A stretch of DNA of 64,000 bases from Acetobacterium fimetarium (lineage in GTDB: Bacteria > Bacillota > Clostridia > Eubacteriales > Eubacteriaceae): the NCBI RefSeq assembly GCF_014284475.1, contig NZ_WJBC01000013.1:30021-94020 (forward strand), read 5' to 3'. Below the pieces are notes generated by a model, which was not told the origin of the DNA, made no database searches, and saw only the letters and a list, made by a program, of their open reading frames with translations. Of the stretch, positions 63,292 through 64,000 are shown piece by piece. Made by a program: the position numbers and the translations under genes. Each line of letters starts with the position of its first letter. The stretch's first letter is position 1.

Positions 63292-63879
63292 GTGATCTCA
63301 TTTTTAGAATTGACCCTGGAATTATCGAAAGCAACCGATCTGGTGAGTCCCGAACTGAATAATCATCAACGGTTGGTCGCTTTTATAACCTACAACCTTG
63401 GAGAAGAACTTAATTTAACGAGAAAGCAGCAGAATAATTTGAGTGTGGCCGCTATTTTACACGATATCGGAGGTTTAAGCATGCAGGAAAGACTGGATGT
63501 TTTAAAATTTGATGCGCTTAATCCCCATAAACATGCAAAAATTGGTTGGATGCTGCTAAAGGATTATCGCGAGTTCGCGGAAGCGGCAAAAATCATTAAA
63601 TTTCATCATGTGGATTGGGATTATGGCCGGGGAATTAAGAAAGATGGTGAAGATGTGCCTCTTGAAAGCCATCTGGTTCATTTGGCCGACCGCATCGCTA
63701 CGCTTATTTCTAACAAAGAAAAACCTTTCAATCAGGCGGAGCGAATTTATGCAAGGATCGAGGATGCTTCCGGGAAAAAATTCAATCCCGAATTCATCAA
63801 GGCCTTTAAGCATATCAAGGACAAGGAGTATTTTTGGTTTGATCTGGAATCCATTTCCAGCGGTGGCAATTATGATTAG
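63292..63879 (+). CDS. Short HD-domain protein (HD-GYP relative, possibly truncated)
   Basis: 195 residues from GTG 63292 with AAAGGA upstream; an ATG at 63265 lies only 8 bases after the predicted transcript start. HD phosphohydrolase signature: NHQRLVAF, ILHDIGGLSM, FHHVDWDYGRG and HLADRIATLI. Relatives that I recall continue into a second HD-GYP domain after a block like FWFDLESIS, where this one ends. Could be a cyclic di-GMP phosphodiesterase partner or a remnant. The GYP motif itself is absent. Confidence 0.75.
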   Translation: MISFLELTLELSKATDLVSPELNNHQRLVAFITYNLGEELNLTRKQQNNLSVAAILHDIGGLSMQERLDVLKFDALNPHKHAKIGWMLLKDYREFAEAAKIIKFHHVDWDYGRGIKKDGEDVPLESHLVHLADRIATLISNKEKPFNQAERIYARIEDASGKKFNPEFIKAFKHIKDKEYFWFDLESISSGGNYD

Positions 63880-63980
63880 GGTGTCAAAAGTATTTTCACC
63901 CCATTAATAATTCTCTCCAACTGAGGGTTGACTTCTGGTAAAATAGATACAGAATCAAAAGCAGTGGAGGCTACAAAACG

Positions 63981-64000
63981 ATGTCATTTAAGACCAACAA
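63981..64000 (+). CDS. Start of an unidentified gene cut by the window edge
   Basis: ATG at 63981 with GTGGAGG 11 bases upstream, giving MSFKTN before the edge. Too short to identify. Confidence 0.5.

Noticed and set aside
1..64000. CRISPR array, prophage, rRNA operon or complete insertion sequence
   Set aside because: No regularly spaced repeats, no phage structural or integrase genes, no rRNA and no transposase frame were seen.

Overview
The window looks like chromosomal core DNA from a low-to-mid GC Gram-positive anaerobe of the Clostridia. I would guess Eubacteriaceae, close to Acetobacterium; this rests on gene order and protein style, since no search was run. Supporting signs are hemZ, the sepF-yggT-ylmH-rluD block, the priA-def-fmt-rsmB-rlmN-stp-prkC-rsgA-thiN block, Asp23-fakA-recG-rsmD-coaD, an NfnAB-type transhydrogenase, a DUF362/ferredoxin protein and a T-box-controlled trp operon.

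Layout: 1-4.0 kb holds the 3' part of a Rel (p)ppGpp synthetase, dtd, a metallo-hydrolase and hemZ. 4.1-6.2 kb has aspS and tRNA-Pro(GGG). 6.2-12.4 kb has a membrane-anchored HlyD-like gene with a frameshift at a T10 run, then yggS-sepF-yggT-ylmH-rluD and the convergent rqcH. 12.6-20.7 kb runs yicC-gmk-rpoZ-priA-def-fmt-YugP protease-rsmB, with a long unexplained leader before yicC and a PriA whose helicase motifs look destroyed. 20.9-26.4 kb has rlmN-stp-prkC-rsgA-thiN, interrupted by a 98-bp palindromic repeat. 26.4-34.4 kb has rpmB (minus strand), Asp23-fakA-recG-rsmD-coaD, a coiled-coil protein, cvfB and DUF362. 34.5-42.7 kb has ilvBN, nfnAB, polA-coaE and tRNA-Leu(GAG). 42.8-49.7 kb is a Trp T-box leader and the complete, tightly overlapping trpEGDCFBA. 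49.8-51.9 kb is dhaKLM, a PTS-dependent dihydroxyacetone kinase.

52.1-56.9 kb is the most distinctive part: a protein kinase with zinc ribbon and FHA-like tail, a vWA (TerY-like) protein, a PP2C phosphatase and a zinc-ribbon/helical/seven-repeat RCC1-propeller protein, all on one strand. It matches the TerY-P triad concept (kinase, PP2C, vWA), here standing alone with an RCC1 protein as possible output and no tellurite-resistance genes in view.

57.1-64 kb is a signalling and partly decayed region: ComFB, GNAT, an MBL hydrolase, the orphan C-terminal tail of a chemotaxis receptor, a half copy of the palindromic repeat's end, an unknown protein, a PAS-REC-GGDEF protein, a seven-helix EAL protein split by a one-base frameshift, and a short HD protein. 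Several of these belong to cyclic-di-GMP signalling. The two apparent single-base losses (T10 at 6307 and T5 at 62557) both lie in homopolymers, so sequencing error must be considered for both.
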